Below the pieces are notes generated by a model. It saw only the letters and a program-made list of their open reading frames with translations. It searched no databases and was not told the origin of the DNA. Made by a program: the position numbers and the translations under genes. Positions 24,633 through 33,216 of a stretch of 42,242 bases of DNA are shown here, in pieces; position 1 is the stretch's first letter; every line of letters begins with the position of its first letter. This DNA is from Pseudonocardia ammonioxydans. Lineage in GTDB: Bacteria > Actinomycetota > Actinomycetes > Mycobacteriales > Pseudonocardiaceae. The stretch spans positions 1 to 42,242 of the forward strand of contig NZ_FOUY01000048.1 in the NCBI RefSeq assembly GCF_900115005.1, given 5' to 3'.

Positions 24633-25958
24633 ATGACAGAGCCGTCAGTGAGCGCAGTACACGCACCACCGGGCAACCGGCGGCAGAGCAGCAAGGTCGC
24701 CTTCGCCAGTCTGATCGGCACCACCGTCGAGTGGTACGACTTCTACATCTACGGCACCGCCGCAGCGCTGGTGTTCCCGAAACTGTTCTTCCCCGAGTTC
24801 TCGCCGGGTGCGGGCCTGCTCGCCTCGCTGTCCACCTACGCGGTGGGCTTCGCCGCCCGGCCACTCGGCGGCATCGTGTTCGGCCACTACGGAGACCGGG
24901 TCGGCCGCAAGAAGATGCTGGTGCTCTCGCTGCTCGCGATGGGCCTCGGCACCCTGGCGATGGGTCTGGTCCCGGGCTTCGCCGAGATCGGCATCCTGGC
25001 CCCGGTCCTCATCGTGGCGCTCCGGTTCCTGCAGGGCGTCGCCGTCGGCGGCGAATGGGGCGGTGCCGTGCTGATGGCCGTGGAGCACGCGCCGCCCGGC
25101 AGGGCCGGCTGGTACGGATCGTGGCCGCAGGTCGGCAGCCCGCTCGGGCTGGTGCTCTCCACCGCGGCCTTCTCCGCAGTGAGCAGCCTGCCCGACGAGG
25201 ACTTCCTGTCCTGGGGCTGGCGGCTGCCGTTCCTGGCCAGCGCGCTGCTCATCATCGTCGGGCTCGTCGTGCGGCTGCGGCTGATGGAGTCCCCGGTGTT
25301 CGCACAGATGCAGTCCGCCGGCGAGACCGCCCGACTGCCCGTGCGCGACGCACTGACCAAGCACCCGGGCAGCGTGCTCGGCGCCGCCGGCGCGTTCATC
25401 GTGATCAACACGGTCTTCTACCTGGTCACCGTGCTCGGCCTGTCCTGGGCCACCTCGCACCTGGGCATTCCGCGCGGCACGTTCCTCGCCGCCGTCCTGG
25501 TCGCCGCTGTGGTCATGTGCGGCACCGTGCCGCTGTTCGGCGCGCTTTCGGACCGGGTCGGCCGACGACCGGTGTTCGCGGCCGGGGCGATCCTGGTAGC
25601 GGTGTTCGCGTTCCCGCTGTTCTGGCTGATCGAGACGATGTCGACGCCGTTGCTGTTCCTCGGCGTCATCGTGATCATGGGCATCGGGCATCCGCTGATG
25701 TACGGACCGCAGGCGGCGCTGTACTCGGAGACGTTCCCGCCCGCGCTGCGCTACTCGGGTGCCTCCCTGGGTTACCAGATCGGCGGCATGCTCGGCGGGC
25801 TGGTCCCGCTCGTGGCCAGCGCGCTGCTGGTCGGCTACGACCAGGCGTCCTGGCCGATGGCCGCGCTCCTCGTCGCCACCGCCATGATCAGCCTGGCGTC
25901 CCTGCTCACGATGCGAGCCCGGTACGCCGACCACACCACCGGGACGGTCACGTCGTGA
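24633..25958 (+). CDS. MFS permease, metabolite:H+ symporter (MHS) family
   Basis: 441 residues with about 12 membrane helices. The signature GTTVEWYDFYIYGTAAAL at the first helix and GHYGDRVGRKKML between helices 2 and 3 are typical of MHS symporters (ShiA, KgtP, ProP relatives), which carry small organic acids or zwitterions with protons. ATG at 24633 has AAGAGG upstream. Its position inside the aldolase operon makes it the likely substrate uptake system of that pathway. Confidence 0.88.
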   Translation: MTEPSVSAVHAPPGNRRQSSKVAFASLIGTTVEWYDFYIYGTAAALVFPKLFFPEFSPGAGLLASLSTYAVGFAARPLGGIVFGHYGDRVGRKKMLVLSLLAMGLGTLAMGLVPGFAEIGILAPVLIVALRFLQGVAVGGEWGGAVLMAVEHAPPGRAGWYGSWPQVGSPLGLVLSTAAFSAVSSLPDEDFLSWGWRLPFLASALLIIVGLVVRLRLMESPVFAQMQSAGETARLPVRDALTKHPGSVLGAAGAFIVINTVFYLVTVLGLSWATSHLGIPRGTFLAAVLVAAVVMCGTVPLFGALSDRVGRRPVFAAGAILVAVFAFPLFWLIETMSTPLLFLGVIVIMGIGHPLMYGPQAALYSETFPPALRYSGASLGYQIGGMLGGLVPLVASALLVGYDQASWPMAALLVATAMISLASLLTMRARYADHTTGTVTS

Positions 25959-26728
25959 CCGCACTCGATCTCACCGGTCGCACCGCCGCCGTCACCGGCG
26001 CGGCCCGCGGCATCGGCCGGGCCATCGCCACGGCGCTGGCCGACGCCGGAGCGCGGGTAGCAGTGATCGACAAGGACGCCGACGGCGCGCAGCTGGTCGC
26101 CGAGAAGATCGGCGGCGTCGGGGTGTCGGCCGACCTCACCCGGGCCGACGACGTCGAGCGGGCGTTCGCCGAGGTCGTCGAGCGGCTCGGGGCACCCGAG
26201 GTGTTCGTCAACAACGCCGGCATCCTGCGGGCCGGTGACCTGGTCACCTCCGCCGTCGAGGACTGGGACGCCCAGTTCGCCGTCAACACCCGGGCGGCGT
26301 TCCTGTCGGTGCGGGCCGCGGCGGGCCACATGCGCGCCCGTGGCGGGCCCGGCTCCATCGTCGTGGTCACCTCCAACTGCGCGCGGACACCGCGGATGGA
26401 CCTGGGCGCCTACTGCGCGTCCAAGGCGGCCACCGACATGATGGCCCGCTGCCTGGCTCTCGAGCTCGCCGGCGAGCACATCCGGGTCAACACGCTGTGC
26501 CCCGGCTCCTGCGACACCGAGCTGCAACGCGCCCAGTGGCGCGAGCTCGGCGTCGGCCCGGATCGCCAGATCCACGGTGACCCCGCGAAGTACCGCACCG
26601 GCATCCCGATGGGACGACTCACCACCCCGCAGGAAGTCGCCGACCTGGCCCTGGTGCTCGCCTCGGACACCAGCCGGTTCGTCACCGGGCAGTCCTGGCA
26701 CGTCGACGGAGGACAGACCCTGCCATGA
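25955..26728 (+). CDS. SDR-family oxidoreductase in the aldolase operon, first
   Basis: 257 residues from a GTG that overlaps the permease stop (GTGA). Classical SDR motifs: TGAARGIGRAIA, FVNNAGIL, VVVTSNC and the catalytic YCASK, ending in TGQSWHVDGGQTLP. It is not of the mycofactocin-linked type; free NAD(P) is expected. In its pathway it should oxidise or reduce a hydroxy/keto group of the imported acid or ring compound. Confidence 0.88.
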   Translation: MTALDLTGRTAAVTGAARGIGRAIATALADAGARVAVIDKDADGAQLVAEKIGGVGVSADLTRADDVERAFAEVVERLGAPEVFVNNAGILRAGDLVTSAVEDWDAQFAVNTRAAFLSVRAAAGHMRARGGPGSIVVVTSNCARTPRMDLGAYCASKAATDMMARCLALELAGEHIRVNTLCPGSCDTELQRAQWRELGVGPDRQIHGDPAKYRTGIPMGRLTTPQEVADLALVLASDTSRFVTGQSWHVDGGQTLP

Positions 26729-27498
26729 CCGACACCACCATCGACACCCGCGCGGACTTCGCCGGGCTGACCGCCGTCGTCACCGGCGGGGCCTCCGGCA
26801 TCGGCGCGGCCACGGCGGCCCTGTTCGCGGCGCGCGGCGCCCGGGTCGCCGTGCTCGACCTCGACCCGGGCGGCGTACCGAGCCCACTGCTCGGGGTACG
26901 CGCCGACATCACCGACGACGACTCCGTCACCGCCGCCGTCGACGAGGTCGTGGCGGCCTACGGCGGGATCGACATCCTGGTCAACAACGCCGGCGTCGGC
27001 GCGGCCGGCACGGTGGAGGCCAACGACCTCGACGAGTGGCGGCGGGTGCTCGACGTCAACCTGCTCGGGCTGGTGCGCACCACCAGAGCCGCGCTCCCGG
27101 CCCTGCGCCGCGCGGGCTCGGCGGCGGTGGTGAACGTCTGCTCCATCGTGGCCACCGCCGGACTGCCCGACCGGGCGCTGTACTCGGCGAGCAAGGGGGC
27201 CGTACTGTCCTTGACCCGGGCCATGGCTGCGGACCACGTCCGAGAGGGGATCCGCGTCAACTGCGTGTGCCCCGGCACCGTCGACACCCCGTGGATCGGC
27301 CGGCTGCTGGATGCCGCCGCCGACCCCGACACCGAGCTCGCGGCGTTGCGCAGCCGCCAACCGACCGGTGGCCTCGTGGGGATGGACGAGGTCGCCCGGT
27401 CCATCCTCCACCTCGCCGACCCGCACCTGCGCTCGCTCACCGGCACCGTCCTGGCCGTCGACGGTGGGATGTCGGGCCTCCAGGTCCCACCGAGATGA
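26725..27498 (+). CDS. SDR-family oxidoreductase in the aldolase operon, second
   Basis: 257 residues, starting with ATG four bases inside the previous stop (ATGA). Motifs: TGGASGIGAATAAL, LVNNAGVG, NVCSIVAT and the catalytic YSASK, ending TGTVLAVDGGMSG. The style is close to SDRs that oxidise sugar acids or hydroxy acids. It differs clearly from the preceding SDR, so the two probably catalyse separate steps. It is the last gene of the plus-strand operon. Confidence 0.88.
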   Translation: MTDTTIDTRADFAGLTAVVTGGASGIGAATAALFAARGARVAVLDLDPGGVPSPLLGVRADITDDDSVTAAVDEVVAAYGGIDILVNNAGVGAAGTVEANDLDEWRRVLDVNLLGLVRTTRAALPALRRAGSAAVVNVCSIVATAGLPDRALYSASKGAVLSLTRAMAADHVREGIRVNCVCPGTVDTPWIGRLLDAAADPDTELAALRSRQPTGGLVGMDEVARSILHLADPHLRSLTGTVLAVDGGMSGLQVPPR

Positions 27499-27756
27499 AC
27501 GACCAGCGTGAGGCCGTTGACGGCGACCGGAAGTCCGCGGCGGCGGCGACGGAGCGCACTGTGTGGCCTGGCCGGCTCGGCACCGGTCGACGATGTCGAG
27601 GCGTTCCTACGCGATAGGACTGCCCTGAGGACAGGATCGCTACGAGTTCGGATCGCTACGAGTCCGGCAACCGCCACCCGCGCTCACCGGGGAGCCGGAG
27701 GGCTCCACCCGGCCCCCACGACCCGCGCGGGTAGCGCCGCAACGGCGGTGGATCGT

Positions 27757-28071
27757 TCAGCAGCGGATCGAGCACAGCCGCCACAGGAGCTCCACCTGGT
27801 CGGAGCTGATGAACGACGTCGGGTCGCCACGCATCACGTCGAGGAGCAGCCGCTCATAAGCCTCGAGCGGCTCCGCCTCCGGGAACGCCTCCGGGAGGGC
27901 GAGCCGCATCCGGCCGCGCCCGAGCTCGAAGGTCGGGCCGGGCACCTTGGCCCGGACGTCGGCGAAGATCGTGGGTTGGTCGGTGAGCTCGAGCACCAGT
28001 TCGTTGCACGTGTCGTCGACGTCGCCCGGGAAGACCTTGAGCGGGGGCTCCCGGAAGCGGCCCGCCGGCAA
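27757..28071 (-). pseudogene. zwf: Fragment of glucose-6-phosphate dehydrogenase (C-terminal region)
   Basis: About 104 codons match the C-terminal end of G6PD: LKVFPGDVDDTCNELVLELT, KVPGPTFELGRGRMRLAL, EAYERLLLDVMRGD and a ragged ending SDQVELLWRLCSIRC. The other ~400 residues, including the NADP and glucose-6-phosphate sites, are missing, and the last residues do not match the family. No promoter or partner gene is near. It is a relic of a pentose-phosphate gene captured or broken at this mobile-element-rich spot. Confidence 0.75.
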
Positions 28072-28252
28072 GACCGTCGGATCACATGGTCACCCTCGAC
28101 GGCGCTACAGCAGAGCGGCCGCTTCGCGGACCTCGTGCCGTCTCACACACCGGGGGGCCGCCGCGGCCCCCGTTACCTTCTTGATCAAGCCCGGTGAGGG
28201 CTTGCAGGCCACCGGCCACGGCATGACTTGTTGCCCCTGTCCTTGATGATCT
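28072..28252. other. Non-coding stretch with two strong hairpins between the zwf fragment and the IS110 element
   Basis: No gene is supported here. GGGGGCC-GCCGC-GGCCCCC at 28153-28171 forms a tight stem but lacks a following T-run on either strand, so it is only a weak terminator candidate. CAAGCCC-GGTGA-GGGCTTG at 28186-28204 is a perfect seven-base stem with a five-base loop. Either hairpin may belong to the left end of the IS110 element if its true boundary lies further left than assumed. Confidence 0.5.
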
Positions 28253-28391
28253 GGGGGGTGTTGTCACCGTGGTCGGAAGGCGCCAACGACCGCTGATAGA
28301 GACCTGACCCGCTTGCGTGGTCTGCTCGTAACGTGGCTGCCGGCGCGGGTGCTCGAGGTCGGCCTGCCACGACGACGAGGGGAGCCGGCGG
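28205..28391 (+). ncRNA. Candidate bridge-RNA region of the IS110 element
   Basis: In IS110-group elements the non-coding left end is transcribed to a bridge RNA that pairs with target and donor DNA. The space between the hairpin ending at 28204 and the transposase ATG is about 190 bases with no ORF, the right place and size. I cannot fold it or identify the two guide loops, so this is a position-based proposal only. Confidence 0.3.
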
Positions 28392-29649
28392 GTGTCCGAA
28401 CCCGGCGAGATCCAGGCGGTCCCGTTTGCGGTGTTCTGCGGACTCGATGTGGGCAAGTCCGAGCACCACGCCTGTGCGCTCGACGCTGCAGGCAAACGGG
28501 TGCACGACAAGGCGCTGCCCAACGACGAGACCGCCCTGCGAGCCGTGTTCACCACGCTGGCCGGACACGGCCGAGTGCTGGTGGTGGTCGATCAACCGGC
28601 ATCGATCGGCGCGCTGGCTGTCGCAGTCGCCCGCAGCATGGCCATCGACGTGGCCTACCTGCCCGGACTGGCGATGCGCCGCATCGCCGACCTGCACCCG
28701 GGCCAGGGCAAGACCGATGCCCGCGACGCCCATGTCATCGCCGAGGCAGCACGCAGCATGCCGCACACGCTGCGCCGGGTCGGCACCGACGACGAGACCC
28801 TCGCCGAACTGACCGTGCTCGCCGGCTACGACGACGACCTCGCCGGCCAGTCCACGCGGTTGACCAACCGGCTGCGCGACGCGCTGCTGCACATCCACCC
28901 AGCACTTGAGCGCCTGCTCGGACCCCGTCTCGACCGCGGCGGGGTCCAAGACTTGCTCGCCGCAGCGCCCACCCCGCAGGCCCTGCGCGAACTCGGTGAA
29001 GACGGCATCGCCGAACTCATGAGCCCGCGCTCCCCGCGCCTGGCCCGCACCCTGCCCGCCCAGATCCTGGCCGCGCTCGACACCCAGACACTGGTCGTTG
29101 CGGGCACGGCCGCGTTCGCCCGCGTGATCGCCGGCGTCACCGCCCAACTGCGTGACGTTCACACCGAACGCAACGATCTTGCTGTCGAGCTCGAGGCTCG
29201 CCTGGAGGCCCACCCTCTTGGGCTGGTCCTGACCTCGATGCCCGGACTCGGGGTCAGGACCGCCATCAAGATCCTCACCATCGTCGGCGACGGATCCGCG
29301 TTCCCCACCGCCGGACACCTGGCCGCCTACGCCGGCCTCGCACCCGTGACGCGTCGCTCCGGGACGTCGATCAAGGGCGAGACCCGCTCCCAACGCGGCA
29401 ACCACGCCCTCAAATCCGCGCTGTTCCTCTCGGCGTTCGCCAGCCTCGCCGACCCCGTCAGCCGCGCCTACTACGACCGCAAACGAGCCCAGGGCAAGCG
29501 CCACAACGCTGCCCTGATCTGCCTGGCCCGCCGCCGCACCGACGTCCTGTTCGCCATGCTCCGTGACCGCACGCCCTATAGTCCGCCGACCGTCACTGAG
29601 CCAGATCCGGCGCTCGCTGCGGCTTGACAACCACATAGAGACACCCCCC
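28253..29649 (+). mobile_element. IS110-family insertion sequence, apparently intact
   Basis: The intact transposase at 28392-29627 lies between GGGGGGTGT at 28253-28261 and its reverse complement ACACCCCCC at 29641-29649. These nine bases are the only end symmetry seen. The family typically lacks real terminal repeats, so the outer boundaries are approximate. The left non-coding part is about 140 bases or more and the right about 20, the arrangement of the IS110 group whose guide RNA lies at the left end. Confidence 0.6.
28392..29627 (+). CDS. IS110-family transposase (DEDD recombinase)
   Basis: 411 residues. The N-terminal RuvC-like domain has Asp in FCGLDVGKSEHHA, acidic residues around VVVDQPASIG and the pair in GKTDARDAHVIAE. 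The C-terminal half has the transposase_20 signature MPGLGVRTAIKIL, AAYAGLAPVTRRSGTS and RGNHALKSALFLSAFA, with the conserved Ser needed for strand exchange. There is no frameshift. The element is unrelated in sequence detail to the broken IS110 copy at 39213-40063. Confidence 0.92.
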   Translation: MSEPGEIQAVPFAVFCGLDVGKSEHHACALDAAGKRVHDKALPNDETALRAVFTTLAGHGRVLVVVDQPASIGALAVAVARSMAIDVAYLPGLAMRRIADLHPGQGKTDARDAHVIAEAARSMPHTLRRVGTDDETLAELTVLAGYDDDLAGQSTRLTNRLRDALLHIHPALERLLGPRLDRGGVQDLLAAAPTPQALRELGEDGIAELMSPRSPRLARTLPAQILAALDTQTLVVAGTAAFARVIAGVTAQLRDVHTERNDLAVELEARLEAHPLGLVLTSMPGLGVRTAIKILTIVGDGSAFPTAGHLAAYAGLAPVTRRSGTSIKGETRSQRGNHALKSALFLSAFASLADPVSRAYYDRKRAQGKRHNAALICLARRRTDVLFAMLRDRTPYSPPTVTEPDPALAAA

Positions 29650-29756
29650 GCCGGCGGCCGACTCTGCCGGGCCACGAAGCGATGCAGGTCGGCGAGCGGA
29701 TCGAGGACGTCGGCTGCAGCGACTCGTCGGAGCGACGATCCCGGTTCGTCGTATGC

Positions 29757-31067
29757 TCACCCGGCCTCGACCCGCACCCGGAAATCCGCCGGCTCGAGCA
29801 CCGCCGAGATCGCGACACCGGCGACGAGCGCCCAGAACGGGCTGGAGATCCCCAGCGGTGCGACCCCGCTCATCGCGACCACCAGGGCCGTCAGCGCACC
29901 GGTCCGGAACCGGCCGTCGCCGAACGCGCCGCGGAACGACGACACCAGCACCCCGATCATGGCGAGCCCCGCGACCACCGCCACCAGCTCGGTCGGCAGC
30001 GCCGTGACCGCGGTGACCGCGATCCCGGCGAGGGCGCCGAACGCGATGAACAGCACGCCGTTGACCACGCTCGCGGCGTAGCGGGCGTCGGGGTCCGGCC
30101 CGGCCTGCGGACCCGAGCAGATCGCGGTCATGGGGCCCGCGACGTTGGCGTTGTGGCCGCCGGTCAGCGGGGCCAGCAGCCCGCCCACGCCGCTCGCGAC
30201 CGTCATCGCGTTGATCGGGGGCCGGTAGCCCTGACTGAGCAGCACGCCGTAGGCCTGGGCGTTCTCCGCGGCGATCACCAGGACCGCCAGCGGGATCCCG
30301 ACGGCCAGGATCGCGGCGAGGTCGAACGTCGGCGCCACGAGCACCGGTGCCGTCCAGCCCTCGACGGCGGTGGCCTGCGTGGTGAAGCCGCCCGTGGCCG
30401 CGGCCGCGGCCAGCCCGGCGACCAGCGCACCGAGCGCGCCGGGCACCGCCGGTACGAACCGGGACAGCAGCAGGAACCCGGCCACCGCGGCCGCGACGAT
30501 CCACGGCGCGGACTCGGCCGCGGTCACCACGCCGGTGCCGAAGCGGATCAGCGCCCCGGCGATCATCGCCATCACGATCTGCTGCGGCAGCCACCGGGAC
30601 ACGGTGCCGATCAGGCCGGACAGCCCGAGCACGAGCACGAGCAGTCCCGCGACGAGGAACGCGCCGACGACGGCGGAGAACGGGAACGTCCCCAGCGCCC
30701 CCACCACCAGGACGGCCCCCGGGATGGAGAAGGCGCCGACGACCGGCATCCGGTAGCGCAGGGCGAGGAACAGCGAGATCAGGCCGCCGAACACGTAGAT
30801 CCCGAAGATCCACGACGCGATCACCCGGCTGTCCAGGCCGTTCGCGGCGGCACCGTCGATGACGATCAGCGCCGGCCCGGTGCAGCCGAACACGGCCGCG
30901 ACCACCCCGGCGCCGACCGTTGCGGGGTTCAGTCGCCGGGGCAGGCCGCGCAGCCCGGACCGGATCCCCGGGCCGGGTTCGATGCGGCGGGTCGGCCGCG
31001 GCTCGGCCGGCGGGGTGGGCGGTGCGGCGGCCGGGCCCTCGGCGGGCTCGTCGGTCGATGCGGTCAT
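29757..31067 (-). CDS. benE: BenE-family benzoate/H+ symporter
   Basis: 436 residues with about 12 hydrophobic segments. The family signature is clear in ENAQAYGVLLSQGYRPP and GGHNANVAGPMTAICSGPQA. The N-terminal ~40 residues are Pro/Ala-rich and should be cytoplasmic. ATG at 31067 has AAGGAGG eight bases upstream. BenE proteins import benzoate and related aromatic acids with protons. It is the last gene of the operon that starts with an acid-CoA ligase, so uptake and activation of the same aromatic acid is likely. Confidence 0.85.
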   Translation of the reverse strand: MTASTDEPAEGPAAAPPTPPAEPRPTRRIEPGPGIRSGLRGLPRRLNPATVGAGVVAAVFGCTGPALIVIDGAAANGLDSRVIASWIFGIYVFGGLISLFLALRYRMPVVGAFSIPGAVLVVGALGTFPFSAVVGAFLVAGLLVLVLGLSGLIGTVSRWLPQQIVMAMIAGALIRFGTGVVTAAESAPWIVAAAVAGFLLLSRFVPAVPGALGALVAGLAAAAATGGFTTQATAVEGWTAPVLVAPTFDLAAILAVGIPLAVLVIAAENAQAYGVLLSQGYRPPINAMTVASGVGGLLAPLTGGHNANVAGPMTAICSGPQAGPDPDARYAASVVNGVLFIAFGALAGIAVTAVTALPTELVAVVAGLAMIGVLVSSFRGAFGDGRFRTGALTALVVAMSGVAPLGISSPFWALVAGVAISAVLEPADFRVRVEAG

Positions 31068-31111
31068 GGTGTCGCCTCCTTGCGATCACTCACCGAGCAG
31101 GGAGCGGGCGG

Positions 31112-32353
31112 CTACCGGCGCCGCAGTGTGCGGACGCGGGTGAGGCCCCGGCGGACGAGCGCGCCGACGGTGTCCCGGACGGTCCCCAGCACCAGGCGGA
31201 GCTGCGCACCGCGGCCGGGCTCGGTGACCGACCCGGTCTCGGCGGCCTCGTCGACGCTCGTCGCGAACTGCTCGAACAGCCGCCGCGAGACGTCACCGGC
31301 CAGCGCCCGGCCGAACTGGGCGACGCGGCCGGTGAGGTGGACGTCCGCGTGCGCGGTCAGCACCGTGCCGCCGTCCGGTCCGGCCTCGGCGGCCAGCACG
31401 ACGTCGGCCTGGGTGGCGCTGCCGCCGGCGTCGGCGCCCTGGGCGTGGAACCGCAGCCGGTGCGCGGCCGGGTCCCGCTCGACGACCTGGGCCAGACCGT
31501 CGAAGGACAGCTTCACCGGGCCGAGCGCGACGACGGCCCGGCCGCGGTAGCGGTCGCCGTCGAGCACCTCGGTCAGCCGGGCGCCGGGCAGGCAGCGGGC
31601 GAGCAGGTCGAAGTCGTCGAGCACCGCCCAGACCCGCTCGACCGGCTGCCGGAGCGCGCTGGTGACCTCGACGACCGCGGACGGCGGCCCGGAGGGCAGC
31701 CGCACCTCCTGCGCGAGCGCCGCCGCCGGCACCTCCTCGGCGGGGGCTCCGGCGCCGCTGCCGCCACCGGTCCCCCGCCCGACCAGGGTCCGCGCGCCGC
31801 ACGCCCGGGGCCCGGGGACGCCGTCCGGGTGACTCTGCCGCACGTCGTCGACGGCCGCGAGGATCCCGCGGTAGCCGGTACACCGGCAGAGCACGCCGGA
31901 CATCTGCTCGGGCAGCTCCTCGCTCTCCACCTCCGGGGTGTTGCTGAGCAGGTCGTAGCTGCTCATGAGCATCCCGGGGGTGCAGAACCCGCACTGCAGC
32001 GCGTGGTGGGCGGAGAACGCCTGCTGCAGCGGGTGCTGGTCCTCGGGGGTGCCCAGGCCCTCCACGGTCACGATCTCGGCGCCCTCGCACTGCACCGCGA
32101 ACAGCAGGCAGGCGCGGGCGGCCTCGCCGTCGACGAGCACGGTGCACATGCCGCAGACGCCGTGCTCGCAGCCCAGGTGGGTGCCGGTGAGGCCGAGCTG
32201 CTCGCGCAGCACGTCACCGAGGTGGGCGCGGGGCGGCACGGTGACGGTCGTCTCGGTGCCGTTCACCGTCATCGTGATCCCGACGGTCTCGTCGGCGGCG
32301 ACGCGGTCCCGCGGCTCCGCAGTACCTGTTCGCCTCGGCTCCACCGTGGTCAT
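31112..32353 (-). CDS. Fusion of molybdenum hydroxylase 2Fe-2S subunit (CoxS-type) with a CoxG-type SRPBCC domain
   Basis: 413 residues. About 30-185 is the small subunit of xanthine-oxidase-family enzymes: plant-ferredoxin-like cluster in LGCEHGVCGMC, second cluster in CGFCTPGML and CRCTGYRGI. After a Gly/Ala-rich linker, about 225-375 is a CoxG domain (VEVTSALRQPVERVWAVLDD, CLPGARLTEV, GPVKLSFDG), followed by a basic tail RRGLTRVRTLRRR. In CO dehydrogenase CoxG is a separate membrane-recruiting protein, so the fusion probably tethers this enzyme to the membrane. It overlaps the FAD subunit gene by four bases. Confidence 0.85.
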   Translation of the reverse strand: MTTVEPRRTGTAEPRDRVAADETVGITMTVNGTETTVTVPPRAHLGDVLREQLGLTGTHLGCEHGVCGMCTVLVDGEAARACLLFAVQCEGAEIVTVEGLGTPEDQHPLQQAFSAHHALQCGFCTPGMLMSSYDLLSNTPEVESEELPEQMSGVLCRCTGYRGILAAVDDVRQSHPDGVPGPRACGARTLVGRGTGGGSGAGAPAEEVPAAALAQEVRLPSGPPSAVVEVTSALRQPVERVWAVLDDFDLLARCLPGARLTEVLDGDRYRGRAVVALGPVKLSFDGLAQVVERDPAAHRLRFHAQGADAGGSATQADVVLAAEAGPDGGTVLTAHADVHLTGRVAQFGRALAGDVSRRLFEQFATSVDEAAETGSVTEPGRGAQLRLVLGTVRDTVGALVRRGLTRVRTLRRR

Positions 32354-33216
32354 GAACGCTCCTTCCGGTCCCGGGCGCGGTGCAGCGCACGGGACAGCTC
32401 GCGGGCGGCGAGCACCCCGAACAACCGGCGCCGGTAGCCGGTGGATCCGTGGGTGTCCCCGCCGGTGTCGACGACCTCGTCGGCCAGTGCGGCGGTGGCC
32501 GGGCGCAGGTCGTCCTCGTGCTCGGTGAGCAGCGGTGTCACGTCGCGGGTCACGGCGCGGTCGGAGATCCCGAACCCGGTCAGCCGGGCCTCGGTCACCG
32601 CGCCGTCGTCGCCGACCCGCACCCGGGTGACCACCCCGGCGAGCGCGAAGTCGCCGTGCCGGCGGGCGATCTCGGCGAACCCGAAGCCCTCCCCCGGCCG
32701 GGCGTGCGGGAACGTCACCGCGACGACGACGTCCTCCGGCCCGGCCGCGGTGGTCATCGCGCCGGTCACGAACTCCTCGGCGGGCATGCTCCGCCGCCCG
32801 GCCGGGCCGGCCAGCTCGACCGTCGCCTGCGCGCAGCAGGCGACGGCGGGCAGCTCGGCGGCCGGGTCGGCGTGGGCGAGGCTGCCGCAGACGGTGCCCC
32901 GGCTGCGCAGCTCCCGGTGCCCGACGAAGGGCATGGCCATCCCGATCAGCGGGACCGCGCGGGCGGACCGGTCGTGCTCGACCGCGCGCTGCCGCACCGC
33001 CGCGCCGATCCGGTACCCGTCCTGCTCCGGTCCCGCTGCCGTCAGCTCGGGCACGGCGGTGATGTCGACCAGGGTGCCGGGGCGGCCCAGGCGCATCGCG
33101 AGGACCGGCACCAGGGACTGGCCGCCGGCCAGCACCTTGCCGTCGCCGCCGGCGAGCTCGCCGAGCACGTCGTCGAGCCGGCCGGGGCGGACGTAGGCGA
33201 ACGGTGCGGCCTTCAT
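32350..33216 (-). CDS. Molybdenum hydroxylase FAD subunit (CoxM-type)
   Basis: 288 residues. FAD-binding motifs AGGQSLVPVLAMRLGRP and TVCGSLAHADPAAELP are those of the medium subunit of the xanthine-oxidase/CO-dehydrogenase family. The C-terminal CO_deh_flav domain follows (GFGISDRAVT). The start ATG overlaps the enoyl-CoA hydratase stop (TGATG). It should pass electrons from the 2Fe-2S fusion protein to a soluble or membrane acceptor. Confidence 0.88.
   Translation of the reverse strand: MKAAPFAYVRPGRLDDVLGELAGGDGKVLAGGQSLVPVLAMRLGRPGTLVDITAVPELTAAGPEQDGYRIGAAVRQRAVEHDRSARAVPLIGMAMPFVGHRELRSRGTVCGSLAHADPAAELPAVACCAQATVELAGPAGRRSMPAEEFVTGAMTTAAGPEDVVVAVTFPHARPGEGFGFAEIARRHGDFALAGVVTRVRVGDDGAVTEARLTGFGISDRAVTRDVTPLLTEHEDDLRPATAALADEVVDTGGDTHGSTGYRRRLFGVLAARELSRALHRARDRKERS

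Noticed and set aside
22547..24724. A 725-codon minus-strand frame opposite the aldolase and OYE genes
   Set aside because: Low-complexity shadow composition and no motif.
28153..28171. Rho-independent terminator
   Set aside because: The hairpin is strong but has no T-run on either side.
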